From Progne subis subis (taxonomy: Eukaryota; Chordata; Aves; Passeriformes; Hirundinidae), in contig JAKJHU010000054.1 of the NCBI GenBank assembly GCA_022316685.1, positions 3,012,501-3,076,500 on the forward strand: a DNA stretch of 64,000 nt. The letters are read 5' to 3'. Below are positions 44,601 through 52,020 of this stretch, piece after piece. The position numbers were made by a program, and so were the translations under genes. The notes beneath the pieces are model-generated. The model did no database searches and was not told where the DNA came from. It saw nothing but the letters and a program-made list of their open reading frames with translations. Position 1 is the stretch's first letter, and every line of letters starts with the position of its first letter.

Positions 44601-47600
44601 ATTTGTCCTAAGGCTTACAGTCAGTCAGTCATCAATTTCACCTCATGGTCTCCCTCTCACAGCAGCAGCCACAGAATCCTGCCATGTACCGACATCAACC
44701 CTGTCATTTGCACCTTCCAGAACAGTGAGGCTTCAGCAGGATGGACCACATGCTGGCCGGGGCAACTAAGCTCCCAGGCAGATCAACTCTCTATTCTGGG
44801 TGAAAGTTCCAGAATGTTTCTCATATCATCTGCCGCCTTAGAGCTCCCCTAGATTTGGAAATTTCCCACCATCAATTCCTGTCTCATCTAGCAGCCCTGG
44901 AGCCTGCTGACCTACAGGGCTTAGAATAAATGCCACCTCCTCTCCCTGGTGTCTCAGAAGCATTGAGGCATTCTAAAAGGAGGGAGAGTTGATACGTTTA
45001 AGCTAAAACTCATATCCTGAGGTGTGGCTGTTTTGTGCTAAGTTTTATCTTGGGTCCTGCCACTGCCCCACAAGGCACATAGCTGGCAGGCTGCTGGCCT
45101 TGGGCACTGTCCAGGTGGATAGAGACCACCAGGACACATCCCATTCCACCATGCATCCCATTCCCTCACAGTTTTTAACAGCGCACAGTGTTCAATCCCA
45201 CTCAACTTGTTCTTGAAAAAAAAAAAGAAATGCTTGACTGGAGAAATCTTGAAGAGGTGGTCTCATTCCAAAAGTCCAACACATCTTTTTTTTAAATTTA
45301 TAAAACAACTTGTTTGGTCTACTGTCACATTCAATACAGTGACCTGGCAGGAGCAGAAACAGCAACAAAAGTCTAGGGAACACTGTTCTTTTAAATAAAG
45401 GTGCTATCAACTTGTCATTAACTACAAATCCATCCAATTATAACATAAATACCCCTGAAAGAAATCTCACAGAAAACACAACTTAGCAAGCTCCTGCTTC
45501 CACTGTTGGAGAACTCAATACTTGTGCATCAATACAAAAACTGGGAGAAAAGCTCCAGGAAAAGCACTGGAAACAGGCTAATAGCTCACAACAGGGGGTT
45601 CATCAATCACCTCGCAAGAAAAGCAAATTAGGTTTACTTGCTCCCTTGCTGACAAAAAAGTGGAATCAGGAGGATAACTGCCAGTAAATATCAGACTCCA
45701 GCTTTGTCTAGTTCCATCTCCAACAGTCACCAGAATCCCATGAGGAAGTACGAGGTAGCAGCATTTACTTGTCAAAACAAAAAACCTATGTCAAGAAACA
45801 AAACTAACCCCAAAACCAGAATCAAATTCAAAGTAAGATCTTTTCTACTCTCTCATCATCAACAATATTAGGAGCTTCTTCCATTTCGTCTCATTGTCTT
45901 CAGGGGATTTGTACATTTCAGAAAGGAACCAAATAAAAAAAAATTGATGCACATGGAAGAATACAGCCTAATTTACTATGTAACAAGCACAAAAAGTAAG
46001 AAATAGGAAAACTACTAAGCCAGTGGAAAAATCCTGGAGAAAGCTGGTCCATTTAGGGAGGCATTATGGCATGCAGTATCTGCAGAGCAAACCCACACAC
46101 CTATGGCTGCTCTGATAACAGAACAAAAAGATCACACAGGCCTATCTCTCCCAAGAGACAACAACTATTTTTGGGTGCACCTGAGGACGTTTGGGACTCT
46201 GTTACCACAAAAAGCCAAACTAAAAGCCACTTTTAACAGTATTCCCCTTTTGCTTTTCCTCTGTTTATTGCAGGGTTGTGTTGTTTCCTGGTTTCCCTGT
46301 AGGGAAAAAGGAAGATGACCGCCAAAATCCAATTCCAAATAAATTTTGTGCTTAAACCTCAGATGTGCTTATTGAAACAAACACTAACAAACACAAGCAC
46401 GAGTTGTCCCTTTTTGTCTTTGCCTTCCAATGTTGATGAGACCCAGCACAATGATAAACAAAAAGGAGCTTCTGGACACACAAAAGCAAAGGGACTGTTA
46501 AAGGGCAACACATGACACTGTCAATTTGCTGAGGGCTGCCCTTCCTCTGCTTCCCCCATCATTAGAGCTTTCCTGGCAGCAGCAATGAAAGCAGGTGGAG
46601 CAGTGCTGAACAGTTTCCATACCCTTGAAATAGGCAATGACAATCAAACACAGGCTACACTCAATCCATTGCAACCAGTGGTCATACAAGAACCTTGCTT
46701 TTAGTAAGAGTTCAAGATCTAAAAATACATAAACTTTTTTTATACAAGATAATTTGAAACTAGGAGGGGGGCAGAGACGATTTGTGCTCAACACATGGCC
46801 TTTAGCTTGTTCAAAGACCTACCTGAGTCGCCACCACGTGCTCTCCATAGTGCAGCATCACCTTCCCTTTGAGAACCACCTGCAGCTGCTCCACGGACAG
46901 CAAGGGGAGAGCACTGCCCAGCAGTCGGTAGCACATGTAACTGAGTGGGAACAAAGAACGTGCCCTCAGGCTAAAGCACAGCAGTAAATCCACACACAGG
47001 GGGAAGAGAGAGGAGGTGCTGGGGCAGGGTCCAGGAGCATGCAGGGAGATGGAAGTCAAAACCTCAAGAAACAGGATAACATGGGAGACAACAAACAGTG
47101 CATGTTAAAACAAACCTCACAGGTCCTGATTTCTCCTTCAATAGCCCGTTCTCCACAACTTCATTCCAGAACAGTTCAAAGGCACCTTCCTTCAGTGCCA
47201 CTTGTAGCAAATCAAACACTACACTGGGCAATTTCTTGTCTTCCTTCTCAGACTTGGCAGCACTTTTCAGAAGCTCTACAAGTCTAGAAGAAGAAATAAA
47301 ATAATGTGAGAGATCTGACCTGAAAGGGAACTGCTGAAGGACAAATTCATCCTGCAGAAAGATAGAGAACATTTCCTGCGAACTGCAGGCTGTGCCTCCT
47401 GGGAGAAATGACACAACTATAACTTGGAAACCTGCAAAACAATTAACACCTAACCCTTAGCAGCAAATTTGCAGTGGCAAATACAAGCAGGAATCAGAAT
47501 CACAGCTACATTTCTCTCACTGCTAGTGAAGCGGAAAAATAAACTTCATCTAAACCTCCTTATTTAAGAACTTACCTGGAAATATTTTCCTCATTTACAA

Positions 47601-50600
47601 CAGTAGGTGAGCCAAACAGCTTCTTCAGCTTTTTAGGTTTCAGAACACCAGGGAATTTCTGCATACCCACAAGCAAAAGGTGCAGGTTCTCTGGAGATGT
47701 GAAGGCTGAAGAGAGGTCACCTTGCAAGATGTCAAACAGGACCTCCTCAAACACAGTTTCAGGTACCTAGACAGGAACGAGGGCGGGAGCATAAGAGGGC
47801 ATTTTACTACCTTGCAGTGAAGTAAGTACATTAAAGCATCTGCACTGGAGGACATTTTACTAAAAGCTTGCAGAGTTCTGGAAATCCTAGAAACAGTCTT
47901 TATGGTGGGACAATGAAAAATAAATAATGGATGTGTCCATGACTGCCAGACAGTCCCAGGTGTTTAACCATGGGGAGCAGGACAGTATGCCGTCATAAGA
48001 CAGCAAGTCTGGTCAACTGACTCCAGCTGCAGCTGTTCTCTTGATGTCTGACTCCTCTGCCTGTACAGCCAGGCAACCTAGGGACAAAGAAACTATTTTT
48101 ATTTAACACTGCAAATTTTCATGACTACAAATAATATCCACTTTAAAAAAAAAGTGGAAATAAACTCTTTTACTACATACTCCGAGCTCTTTACTCCTTG
48201 TCCCTACATCATTGCATTTCCAACAGCCCAAAATTCAACCTTGGGCCCAGGCGTGGTGCACAAAAAAAGGTGATTTGCTGTTCAGAGTTTTCAGCATACA
48301 TCTGTTCAAAAGAGCAGATGGTCTAACACATCATCCAAGCAAGTAAGATGGGAAACAACAGACTGTGGGATTGTCCATGATGAAGTCAAACCAAGCCAAG
48401 CCAGAGCACCCTTCCCAGAATACAGGCATCTGCCCACAGGCAATACAGGGACAGCTCCCACAGTTTACACTCACTCTTCCACACTCCCTAGGAACAAACT
48501 AAAGGAAAAGCTGACCCCAAAGCCAAGCCCTCTCTCCCCCCTGCCCCATCAACCCCCAGCCCCACATCTGCCTGTACCTCAGAGGTGATGTCAATAAGGG
48601 TTTTGCGTGGGAGATCTCTAAGGTGAGTTTGGTGATTTGTCAGCTGCTGGAGAAGCTGGATGCTCTCCAGCAGAGCTTTCCGGTCCTAGAAAGGAAAGAT
48701 AGGCCAAAACCAAAAGACATGTATCAGAAACTAAGCTGAAGGCTCAGGTAACAATCCATTCTTCAGATATTTATGCCTACTTGTAATAAAAAACATGCAA
48801 GTGTTTCTTGATAGGCCACTCATCTTTTTCCAAATTTTCTAGCTGGATATGACAACAGATCCCTTCTTTCCAAGAGAGGTATGAACCTCCTGTACTATTT
48901 GACACAATTCCTACATTCTACTCAGGAACAGACATTAACAAGGCACAAAGAGTCCATGGATGACACAAGAGAAATGAACTGAACTTGATGCTTCAAGTGC
49001 CACTGCATGGATTACCCAGAGACCCAGCCTTTCTCTGCCAATCCTCTTTCCACATCAGAAGCCCCAGAACCAGAACTGACACACCTGACAGCAGGGTTAC
49101 CTTCACAAGCCGCCCAGACTGGAACAGAGCCATAACTCCAAAGAAGTTCCCAAAAGCAGCATTTCTCACAAGTTTCTGGAAAAAAGAAAAGTAAAAATCT
49201 ACTTTCTTGAGAGGCTAGATTTCACATACATGATCACTGGAGCGAGATGGCAGGAAGATCCAGCCTTGAACACCCCATCATGGGAAGAGAACATACTGAA
49301 AAGCAACCCTCTGCACAAAGTTTAACAACTGTCCTAGAGCACCTCTTCATAGCACTGATAAATCTCACCTAAAACAGGGCCAGATGACAATGTCATCAAC
49401 TTCCAGTTTTCAGAAGTATCTGTTATTTTATTACAGTCACTTGCTTTAATAAGAACCCCAAAACGACACTATACAGCAAGACTTCAAAGAATAGAGAACA
49501 ATGCATTTAAAGTAGCAGTTGGCAAATGTTGCCATGAGCTGACTTACTTTTTTCACTTTTTCCAGATTGTGTTTTTCTTTTATCTGTTCCAAAATGCTGC
49601 ACAGTGGAATTTCCTCAAAAGCCTGCAAAACCTGAGGAGAGAGATGGAATAGCTGTTTGCAGTACTTCCATTTCATGACACTGTATCGGGTTAAGCTAAA
49701 ATAGAGCTGAACAGTTGTTCAGCACAGCATCAGATGTGCTGCGTTATCAGGCCAGAATAAAGACAACCAGATCAGTAAAGATGTATAGAAAAGGAAGTAG
49801 GTTGGGAGAGCTGGGGTTGTGCAGCTTGGAGAAGGCTCCAGGGAGATCTTAAGAGCTTCTTCCAGTGCCTAAAGAGGCTCCAAGAGAGCTGCAGAGGGAC
49901 TCTGGAGTCCCAGAGAGCCAGGACAAGGAGGAATGACTTCACACTGACAGAAGGTCAATTTAGGTTAGGTATTAGGAAGAAATCATTCCCTGAGAGGGTG
50001 GAGAGGCCCTGGCACAGGTTGCCCAAAGAAGCTGTGGCTGCCCCATCCCTGGAAATGTTCAAGGCCAGGCTGGATGGGACTTGGAGCAACCTGATCTAGA
50101 AGAAAGTGTCCCTGGCCATGGCAGGGGGTGGAACAAGATAATTTTTAAGGTCCCATCCAATCCAAACCATTCTAGGATTCTACGCAAACACAAATATACC
50201 TGCTGATATTCTAGGGTTTTTCCCTGTACATGACAGAATAATAATGAGAACATTTTGCTGAAACTGCCTGACCCCGTAATAGACGTAATCAAACTTTTCA
50301 TCATGGGCAAGGCCCTGATCAAAGCAGGAAACACAGACTCTTCTGCTTTCTCAAATTCTCAGGTGAGATGAGGGCACACACCACTAGTGACACCAATTGC
50401 TAGGAGTCTTTGCTATGTTACAGACTCAACCACTGTGGTGGAAAAAAGCTCTGAAGTGTTTGTTAGAGAGTTACCTTTTCAGATATCCCATATCAACTGA
50501 CCAAGAGCAAGAGCAAGACAGTTTTAAGAAGTAGTAATAATGCTAAATGCAGACTAATTGAAAACTTGGTCAAAATTTGTAAATTAAGGATGGTCCTTGA

Positions 50601-51323
50601 AGCAAGACTGAATTCTGCAGTATAAATGTGATATTAGTATAGTTCATAACTTTATAAGAGTTTCTAAAGCAGAGTAGCACCATTTAAAACCACTACGGTT
50701 ATTGTGAGAGCCTTCCCTCCCATGTGCACACAGGAGCGGCCAGAAGGGAGCCCTCCAGCCTTACACAGACAGCAAAAGAGACCCCAGGCATGGACAGAGG
50801 CTGCCGACGGTTCTGATCCGCGCTGGGAAACACTGACCTGCGCCAAGGCCAAGCTGAAGCCAGGGCGGGCGGCCTCGCGGGTGGCTCCCAGTCCCTCCAC
50901 CAGCCGCTTCAGGGTGTACTTGAGCTCATCGTCCTGCAAGAGAGATCGAGCTGGGCGGTGTGCGGGCAGCTTCGAGCGCGGCCCGGCCGCCAGCCCCCAC
51001 GGCCCGGCCCGTGCCCGTCTGCACTGACGCGTTCCCAAGCGGGAGCAGAGGGATGAGCCGTGCGACCCACTGTCCGCTCGCACCCACCGCCCCTCTGGCC
51101 TCCGCCTCACCTTCTTGCCCTCTCGCAGGTGCCGCAGGAGGCTCTCAGTGGCCGCCAACCGCACCTCCTGCTCCGGCTTAGCGATGTCCCAGAAGAAGTC
51201 GAGGAAGGCGCGGCCCTGCCGCAGCACCCCGCGGGGGTCGGTCACCGGCGCGCCGCCGCCCCGCTGCTCCATCTGCTCCGTCTCCTCCATCTGTTCCATC
51301 TCCTCCATCTCCAAGCCCGCCAT
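8525..51323 (-). CDS. MYBBP1A: MYBBP1A, Myb-binding protein 1A (24 coding exons, 3' end off window)
   Basis: This is a large nucleolar protein of the DNA polymerase phi/POL5 family. The family acts in rRNA transcription and processing and in the nucleolar stress response, and binds transcription factors such as MYB and p53. I recognise it from human-like blocks in collinear order: DFFWDIAKPEQE (residues 42-53), FEEIPLCSILEQI (exon 3), DDPERQLAV (exon 9), LRKWII (exon 10), GWVEVMVEILLSLLAQPS (exon 15), LDDEAMMALD (exon 18) and SKRNSPLT (exon 22). All 24 exons join with compatible phases and GT-AG borders into 1077 codons without a stop. The human protein is about 1.33 thousand residues, so roughly the last fifth is missing. 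No Lys/Arg-rich minus-strand ORF lies at 1-8524, so the basic tail must be further left. The structure is mostly helical repeats, with an acidic tract in exon 17 and Lys runs at residues 495-498 and 656-660. The start ATG (51321-51323) has a good context (GGCATGG). The gene diverges from EIF4H. Identification is very secure; individual exon borders were read by eye. Confidence 0.97.
8781..9050 (-). mobile_element. CR1 LINE 3' fragment
   Basis: Reverse-oriented CR1 3' end. It reads 'GGGTTCAAGGGACTCTAAAGATCATCT', written here only as the family hallmark in two parts: GGGTTCAAGGGA and AAAGATCATCT. The usual CCCATCCAACCTGGCCTTG and AAGAACTTCTTCC blocks follow. It is 5'-truncated, as is normal for CR1. 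Confidence 0.9.
13220..13249. repeat. A-rich run with regular C interruptions
   Basis: Poly-A broken by single C at regular spacing (A-run, then CAAAAAAA repeated), in intron 23. Confidence 0.85.
14505..14546. repeat. (TA)n microsatellite
   Basis: About 12 perfect TA-type dinucleotides followed by two TATGTCTATATA units. Likely length-polymorphic. In intron 23. Confidence 0.88.
15602..15935 (-). mobile_element. CR1 LINE 3' fragment
   Basis: Reverse-oriented and diverged. It contains GCCCCATCCAACCTGCCC, CACCCTGTGCCAGGGCCTC and GAAGAATTTCTTCCCAATA, then further CR1 3' region towards the right (CCCAGTCCCTCTCCAGCTC). It contains a 184-codon open frame on the + strand, which is not a gene. Confidence 0.88.
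17023..17057. repeat. A/C-rich simple repeat
   Basis: Runs of seven to nine A separated by CC or CCC, in intron 23. Confidence 0.8.
19643..19658. repeat. Poly-A run
   Basis: Sixteen A in a row in intron 23. A similar 15-17 A run occurs at 20487-20501. Neither is preceded by a recognisable retrogene. Confidence 0.8.
21250..21294. repeat. Short tandem duplication (about 21 bp)
   Basis: CTTTTTAAAAACTATCAA occurs twice, one copy directly after the other, about 21 bp apart. A recent-looking replication-slippage duplication. Confidence 0.75.
25500..25584. repeat. A-rich low-complexity tract
   Basis: About 85 bp of A with scattered C/G, starting with a long pure A-run and grading into ACAAAACC-like units. 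Intron 23. Confidence 0.8.
28576..28599. repeat. Poly-T followed by poly-G
   Basis: A 17-base T-run directly abutting seven G. Intron 23. Confidence 0.8.
29481..29549 (-). CDS. MYBBP1A: MYBBP1A exon 23
   Basis: A 23-codon exon, residues 1017-1039 (IMCKPLVDTLVKFITAAARQHQQ), phase 0 at both ends with donor GTAAGA. It fits the human segment 'LCQSLLPIVVQHI...RHQ'. It is followed by the 20.8-kb intron. Confidence 0.9.
29920..30118 (+). mobile_element. CR1 LINE 3' fragment
   Basis: Plus-oriented CR1 segment with TTCTTCTCCCAGGCAACAA, TTGCACCAGGGGAGGTTTA, AAATCTCTTCACTGAAAGG and CACCATCCCTGGAGGTATTT in the family order. It lacks the terminal repeat. Confidence 0.88.
31050..31181 (-). CDS. MYBBP1A: MYBBP1A exon 22
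   Basis: Encodes residues 973-1016 (LLNPGCLKVKKVAVVYQQAL, then FLSKRNSPLTCSMFHDLF). The SKRNSPLT block is nearly invariant in vertebrates as I know the family. Phase 0 at both ends. Confidence 0.95.
33409..33514 (-). CDS. MYBBP1A: MYBBP1A exon 21
   Basis: Encodes residues 937-972 (SASLYLLKVLKGN, then a Pro/Lys-rich linker ending KQECQ). 'ASLYLL.VLKGN' is shared with human. Ends in phase 0 at GTAAGA. Confidence 0.93.
34595..34729 (-). CDS. MYBBP1A: MYBBP1A exon 20
   Basis: Encodes residues 892-936 plus two bases (NSLCRSKQYCKRVASL, then LVHRLVEKACKHTDSAVALYYF). It corresponds to human 'LCRARRYCHDL...ALYHFN'. Donor GTGAGT. Confidence 0.94.
35569..35726 (-). CDS. MYBBP1A: MYBBP1A exon 19
   Basis: Encodes residues 840-891 plus two bases (VLDLIDVFLVKQAENPLVFD, then IEPLLHLIEQCM). 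It matches human 'VLDLVEVLVTKQPENALVLELLEPLL'. Donor GTAAGT. Confidence 0.95.
36756..36920 (-). CDS. MYBBP1A: MYBBP1A exon 18
   Basis: Encodes residues 785-839, including LDDEAMMALDKSISALFAEQ and a highly charged helix (KRIQAKKDEKDRMRKEKILRRDF), both close to human. The acceptor is weak, with a tandem AAG repeat (see findings). Confidence 0.94.
37622..37747 (-). CDS. MYBBP1A: MYBBP1A exon 17 (acidic tract)
   Basis: Encodes residues 743-784, phase 0 at both ends. The first 26 residues are dominated by Asp/Glu/Ser. This acidic tract is typical of nucleolar proteins and present in human MYBBP1A. The end, FRSQLMKVLQAGN, is conserved. Confidence 0.93.
38390..38479 (-). CDS. MYBBP1A: MYBBP1A exon 16
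   Basis: Encodes residues 713-742 (VFDPNQEQNEESAVVVME...SAQDM), phase 0 at both ends. Its acceptor follows an unusually long T-rich tract (the A-rich run at 38483-38513 on the + strand). It is the weakly conserved start of the acidic region. Confidence 0.88.
38483..38513. repeat. A-rich run (T-rich acceptor tract of MYBBP1A exon 16)
   Basis: About 29 A with one G. On the gene strand this is the polypyrimidine tract ending at the exon 16 acceptor GGTAG. Length change here could influence splicing; that is inference. Confidence 0.8.
39212..39363 (-). CDS. MYBBP1A: MYBBP1A exon 15
   Basis: Encodes residues 662-712. It carries WVEVMVEILLSLLAQPS and RGLQLILD, both nearly identical to human. Ends in phase 0 at GTAAGT. 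Confidence 0.96.
40441..40531 (-). CDS. MYBBP1A: MYBBP1A exon 14
   Basis: Encodes residues 632-661 plus one base (NESDTVDVLSDLLNC, then a five-lysine run at 656-660). The lysine run is a plausible short nuclear-localisation patch. Sequence similarity here is modest; assignment rests on frame, borders and order. Confidence 0.9.
40942..41050 (-). CDS. MYBBP1A: MYBBP1A exon 13
   Basis: Encodes residues 595-631 (RTLQSVKHLQKKENK...FQQLLLSIAIHLFK) and ends in phase 0 at GTAAGA. Matches human 'AAFQHLLLLVGIHLLK'. Confidence 0.94.
41689..41892 (-). CDS. MYBBP1A: MYBBP1A exon 12
   Basis: Encodes residues 527-594 plus two bases, starting GLLQTLNTL and ending KPFTEEQRDIWE. It includes a helical stretch WVFLLAEYANKLL. 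Donor GTGAGA. Confidence 0.94.
42599..42727 (-). CDS. MYBBP1A: MYBBP1A exon 11
   Basis: Encodes residues 484-526 plus two bases (FCFFHAFFVAKKKKNSQI...ENYFF). The FCxFHxFFV block matches human. A four-lysine run (495-498) could contribute to nuclear import; that is inference. Confidence 0.93.
43299..43406 (-). CDS. MYBBP1A: MYBBP1A exon 10
   Basis: Encodes residues 448-483 plus two bases (AQQKTARLRKWIIHRLVNI...MDIA). The acceptor CAAAG was chosen over an AG two bases later because only the first keeps frame. 'RLRKWII.RLV.I' is a family block. Confidence 0.93.
44046..44335 (-). CDS. MYBBP1A: MYBBP1A exon 9
   Basis: The longest exon, residues 352-447 plus two bases. It begins FPQGFKFAAEMEGYIDTFLSG and carries the near-invariant DDPERQLAV, TNQGKPV and MFLRPDLD blocks. 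Donor GTGAGT. Confidence 0.96.
44336..46822 (-). other. MYBBP1A intron 8
   Basis: A 2.5-kb intron. It contains a minus-oriented CR1 3' end at 44401-44545 and a short A-run at 45218-45227. Nothing else is recognised. Confidence 0.7.
44401..44545 (-). mobile_element. CR1 LINE 3' end
   Basis: Reverse-oriented, starting with the CR1 terminus (TCACAGAATCACAGAATAG), then GGGTTGGAAGGGACCTCAAA and ACCAACCTGGCCTTGAACA. It is a short copy in intron 8, in the same orientation as the gene. Confidence 0.92.
46823..46940 (-). CDS. MYBBP1A: MYBBP1A exon 8
   Basis: Encodes residues 312-351 (SYMCYRLLGSALPLLSVEQL, then HYGEHVVATQ). It starts in phase 2 and ends in phase 0 at GTAGGT. The human equivalent reads 'SYLCFRLLGAALPLL...HYGEHV'. 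Confidence 0.95.
47116..47283 (-). CDS. MYBBP1A: MYBBP1A exon 7
   Basis: Encodes residues 256-311 plus two bases (LVELLKSAAKSEKEDKKLP..., then FWNEVVENGLLK). The frame into exon 8 demands the GTTTGT donor. The better-looking GTGAGG lies 5 nt earlier and would break the frame (see findings). Confidence 0.9.
47576..47766 (-). CDS. MYBBP1A: MYBBP1A exon 6
   Basis: Encodes residues 193-255 plus two bases of codon 256, beginning VPETVFEEVLFDILQGDL and ending EENIS. It contains LHLLL, an LxxLL-type pattern that may be simply helical packing. Donor GTAAGT. Confidence 0.94.
48578..48685 (-). CDS. MYBBP1A: MYBBP1A exon 5
   Basis: Encodes residues 157-192 (DRKALLESIQLLQQL...DITSE), phase 0 at both ends, acceptor TTTCTAG and donor GTACAG. 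It corresponds to the human stretch 'ALMKSVKLLQAL...ALVDILSE'. Confidence 0.94.
49101..49175 (-). CDS. MYBBP1A: MYBBP1A exon 4
   Basis: Encodes residues 132-156 (KLVRNAAFGNFFGVMALFQSGRLVK), 25 codons, phase 0 at both ends. Matches the human segment ending 'FGVLALFQSGRLVK'. The donor is GTAACC, weaker than consensus. Confidence 0.94.
49548..49631 (-). CDS. MYBBP1A: MYBBP1A exon 3
   Basis: Encodes residues 104-131 (VLQAFEEIPLCSILEQIKEK...), phase 0 at both ends, with donor GTAAGT. The match to the human block around 'LPLCSILQQI' is direct. Confidence 0.95.
49793..50184 (+). mobile_element. CR1 LINE 3' fragment
   Basis: Plus-oriented copy of about 390 bp with the full 3' end order: CTTGGAGAAGGCTCCAGGGA, GAGAGGGTGGAGAGGCCCTG, CTGGATGGGACTTGGAGCAA, then CCATTCTAGGATTCTA. 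Inserted antisense in MYBBP1A intron 2. Confidence 0.93.
50838..50933 (-). CDS. MYBBP1A: MYBBP1A exon 2
   Basis: Encodes residues 72-103 (DDELKYTLKRLVEGLG...LALAQ), phase 0 at both ends, with acceptor TTGCAG and donor GTCAGT. It matches the family block with conserved 'LKRL..GLG..RE.ARP..SLALAQ'. Confidence 0.95.
51111..51323 (-). CDS. MYBBP1A: MYBBP1A exon 1 (coding part)
   Basis: Encodes residues 1-71 and ends in phase 0 at a GTGAGG donor. The N-terminus is a Met/Glu/Gln low-complexity run (residues 6-19), followed by the strongly conserved FLDFFWDIAKPEQE block and a helix ending in REGKK. No in-frame upstream ATG was chosen, because this one starts the low-complexity run and has a G at +4. 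Confidence 0.95.
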
Positions 51324-51339
51324 GCCGCCACCACTGCCG

Positions 51340-51345
51340 CACGTG
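51340..51345 (-). promoter_or_regulatory. E-box CACGTG at the MYBBP1A 5' end
   Basis: A canonical palindromic CACGTG, 17 bp upstream of the MYBBP1A ATG, within a CpG-rich stretch. Ribosome-biogenesis genes are common MYC/MAX and USF targets through such boxes. Occupancy here is inference. Confidence 0.45.
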
Positions 51346-51367
51346 GGGCCGCCCGCCCGCTCCGCCT

Positions 51368-51374
51368 CTTCCGG
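51368..51374 (-). promoter_or_regulatory. ETS-type motif CCGGAAG
   Basis: CTTCCGG on the + strand reads CCGGAAG on the MYBBP1A strand, the ELK/GABP consensus core. It lies 45 bp upstream of the start codon, a usual position for housekeeping TATA-less promoters. Confidence 0.4.
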
Positions 51375-51418
51375 GGCAGCGGGGTCGCCGCGGGACGGGC
51401 TCGGCCGCCGTGTGAGCC

Positions 51419-52020
51419 GCTCCCCTCAGTACCCCCGGGTACCTCAGTCCCGCTCCCCTCATGGCCGCTCCTCAGCGCCTCTTGGCCGCTTCAGCGCCGC
51501 TCCCCTCAGCACCTCCCCGGCCCTTCAGCCCCGCTCCTCTCAGTGCCCCCCCGCTTCTGTCATCCCCGCTCCCCTCAGCGCCTCCCGGCCCTTCGGCCCC
51601 GCTCCCCTCAGTTCCCCCGGTACCTCAGTCCCGCTCCCCTCATGGCCGCTCCTCAGCGCCTCTTGGCCCCTTCAGCGCCGCTGCCCTCAGCACCTCCCGG
51701 CCCTTCAGCCCCGCTCCTCTCAGTGCTCCCCGCTCCTCTCATCCCCGCTCCCCTCAGAGCCTCTTGGCCCCCTCGGCCCCGCTCCCCTCAGTGCCCCCCG
51801 CTCCCCTCAGTGCTCCCCGCTCCCGTCAGTGCCCCCCGTTCCTCTCATCCTCTCTCCCCTCAGTGCCCTCCGCTCCCCTCAGTGACCCCTGTTCCTCTCA
51901 TCCTCGCTCCCCTCAGTGCCTCCCGCTCCCCTCAGCGCCCCCCGCTCCTCTCAGCCCCGCTCCTGTCCCCTCAGACCCCGCTCCCCTCTTGGCCGCCCCT
52001 CACACCCCGCTCCCTCAGCC
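51419..52020. repeat. C-rich minisatellite with 181-bp higher-order period
   Basis: Degenerate units of about 15-19 bp built on GCTCCCCTCAGTGCCCCCC. The first part is a tandem duplication. The segment beginning at 51419 recurs from about 51601 with the same internal order of variants; for example CTCATGGCCGCTCCTCAG starts near 51459 and 51640, period 181 bp. From about 51781 only the short unit continues. The + strand is pyrimidine-rich and the minus strand G-rich. It lies directly upstream of MYBBP1A. Long stop-free frames here are a product of the repeat, not a gene. Confidence 0.9.

Larger units (their letters stand above)
46941..51110 (-). other. MYBBP1A introns 7 to 1
   Basis: Introns at 46941-47115, 47284-47575, 47767-48577, 48686-49100, 49176-49547, 49632-50837 and 50934-51110. 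Intron 2 carries a CR1 copy in plus orientation, antisense to the gene. Intron 1 is 177 bp and stop-free in frame (see findings). Confidence 0.75.
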
